A DNA stretch of 14,206 bases from the NCBI GenBank assembly GCA_964550435.1, contig CAZJZI010000058.1:1-14206 (forward strand), read 5' to 3'. The notes under the pieces were generated by a model, which was given only the letters and a program-made list of their open reading frames with translations, was not told where the DNA came from and did not search any database. The DNA comes from UBA11400 sp964550435. GTDB taxonomy: Bacteria; Bacteroidota; Rhodothermia; Balneolales; HLUCCA01. This document shows, one piece after another, positions 13,318 through 14,206 of this stretch. The position numbers and the translations under genes are program-made. Numbering within the stretch: position 1 is the stretch's first letter; each line of letters begins with the position of its first letter.

Positions 13318-14206
13318 ATGTTGCTGAATCGCCCTGTTACAGCCTTTATGTTGGTATTGGCAACATTTATATTCGGTTACATCGCTCTTCGTGACCTTTC
13401 AGTCGACCTCTTACCCAATATCGAAACTCCCACTCTTATGGTCCAGACTGAATGGAGTGGTGCATCAGCCCGTGAGGTTGAGACCCGAATAAACGAACAG
13501 ATGGAGGGTGTACTAAGTACAATACCTGGATTACAAAATATTCATAGTTTTGCCCGCCAAGGACAGAGTATCATTGCCCTGGAATTCGAATGGGGACGTG
13601 ATATGAATCTTGCATTCCTCAATACCCGAGAGAAACTGGATCAGGTTCGGTTTTTGCTACCAGAGCAAGCAGATCGTCCACAATTAATATATTCCACACC
13701 TGCTGATGATCCAGTTGCGATTCTTTCGATTCAGGCTACAGATCAGCAGAACCCGGATTTCAACACGCGATTAGATCTGAAGCGTTGGGCAGAACAAGTA
13801 CTGACACGTCGACTCGAACAAATTGATGGAATCGCTCAGGCTGTACTGGTAGGAGCGCTGGTCCCTGAAGTTCACATTCGATTCAATCAGGAAGAAATTG
13901 ACCGGTATGGCCTTAATATCAATCAGGTTCGAGGACTCATCCAGCAAGCGAATTTATTTTCTGCATCCGGTGAACTGAGGGACGGATGGTATCGATACTC
14001 TCTTACCATACAAAGCCGTATCCAATCACTTGACGACATTCGAAACATTCCATTACTCAGACCAGATGGTGGTGAACGAATAATCCTGCTGGATGATATA
14101 GCTGAAGTTTCTTTCGACGAACAAGAACCAACTTCCTTCGCTCAGTTTGATGGAAATCAGACCATGACTGTCCTCATCAAAAAGGACTATGGTGCAAATA
14201 CTGTTT
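13318..14206 (+). CDS. RND-family efflux transporter, N-terminal part (3' end cut by window)
   Basis: The frame is open from ATG 13318 to the window end, 296 codons; an in-frame TAA at 13300-13302 excludes an earlier start. The N-terminus MLLNRPVTAFMLVLATFIFG is the standard first transmembrane helix of AcrB/MexB-type pumps. It is followed by SVDLLPNIETPTL, a WSGASAREVETRI porter-domain entry, a REKLDQVRFLLPEQADRP block and a DDIRNIPLL-to-DDIAEV transition. Full-length family members have about 1000-1050 residues, so roughly 28% is seen. Such pumps are proton-driven, sit in the inner membrane and work with a periplasmic adaptor and an outer-membrane channel. No adaptor gene precedes it here. 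Drug, metal or lipid substrate cannot be told from this part. Confidence 0.93.
   Translation, partial: MLLNRPVTAFMLVLATFIFGYIALRDLSVDLLPNIETPTLMVQTEWSGASAREVETRINEQMEGVLSTIPGLQNIHSFARQGQSIIALEFEWGRDMNLAFLNTREKLDQVRFLLPEQADRPQLIYSTPADDPVAILSIQATDQQNPDFNTRLDLKRWAEQVLTRRLEQIDGIAQAVLVGALVPEVHIRFNQEEIDRYGLNINQVRGLIQQANLFSASGELRDGWYRYSLTIQSRIQSLDDIRNIPLLRPDGGERIILLDDIAEVSFDEQEPTSFAQFDGNQTMTVLIKKDYGANTV

Overview
The window looks like a stretch of chromosome from a free-living Gram-negative bacterium of the FCB group, most likely Bacteroidota or Balneolota. This rests on moderate to low GC, the mix of exported proteins (YceI, paired periplasmic amidohydrolases, an RND pump), the DUF6580-type membrane protein, and the general lack of Shine-Dalgarno sites at the first genes of transcripts. 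The taxon is an inference from gene content and was not checked by a search. No rRNA, tRNA, CRISPR array, transposase or insertion sequence is visible, and no non-coding gap exceeds about 290 bp.

Layout. Positions 1-1409 (+) hold the C-terminal part of a YceI protein ending at a clear terminator, a 46-residue one-helix membrane peptide, a compact nested inverted repeat, and a DUF6580-type membrane protein. A shared bidirectional terminator separates the last of these from a convergent class A beta-lactamase-like serine hydrolase (1485-2387, -). The magnesium channel mgtE (2598-3968, +) runs tail to tail into a two-gene sensor-kinase operon on the minus strand (7094-3979). That operon encodes a REC-PAS-PAS-kinase followed by a REC-kinase; their stop and start codons overlap, and neither has an output domain. 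A divergent patatin-like lipase (7252-8277, +) converges on a CaCA-family cation antiporter (8504-9454, -), with a terminator for the antiporter in the gap.

Positions 9613-12155 (+) hold two coupled amidohydrolase paralogues with signal peptides. The first keeps metal-binding residues; the second has lost all of them at aligned positions. A strong terminator follows, ending only 23 nt before an FNR-like Crp/Fnr regulator (12320-13030, +). A 287-bp gap with a nested palindrome and a sigma70-like promoter leads to the 5' part of an RND transporter gene, which runs off the end of the window.

How the genes fit together. Most neighbours are separate transcription units linked loosely by envelope and ion themes: Mg2+ uptake (MgtE), cation/Ca2+ exchange, lipid hydrolysis, a penicillin-recognising fold, and efflux. 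The two tight functional units are the kinase pair and the amidohydrolase pair. The most unusual is the amidohydrolase pair, in which an apparently active enzyme is translationally coupled to a metal-less pseudoenzyme of the same fold. The Fnr-like regulator next to palindromes upstream of the RND gene is a possible local regulatory circuit, but that is inferred from position only.
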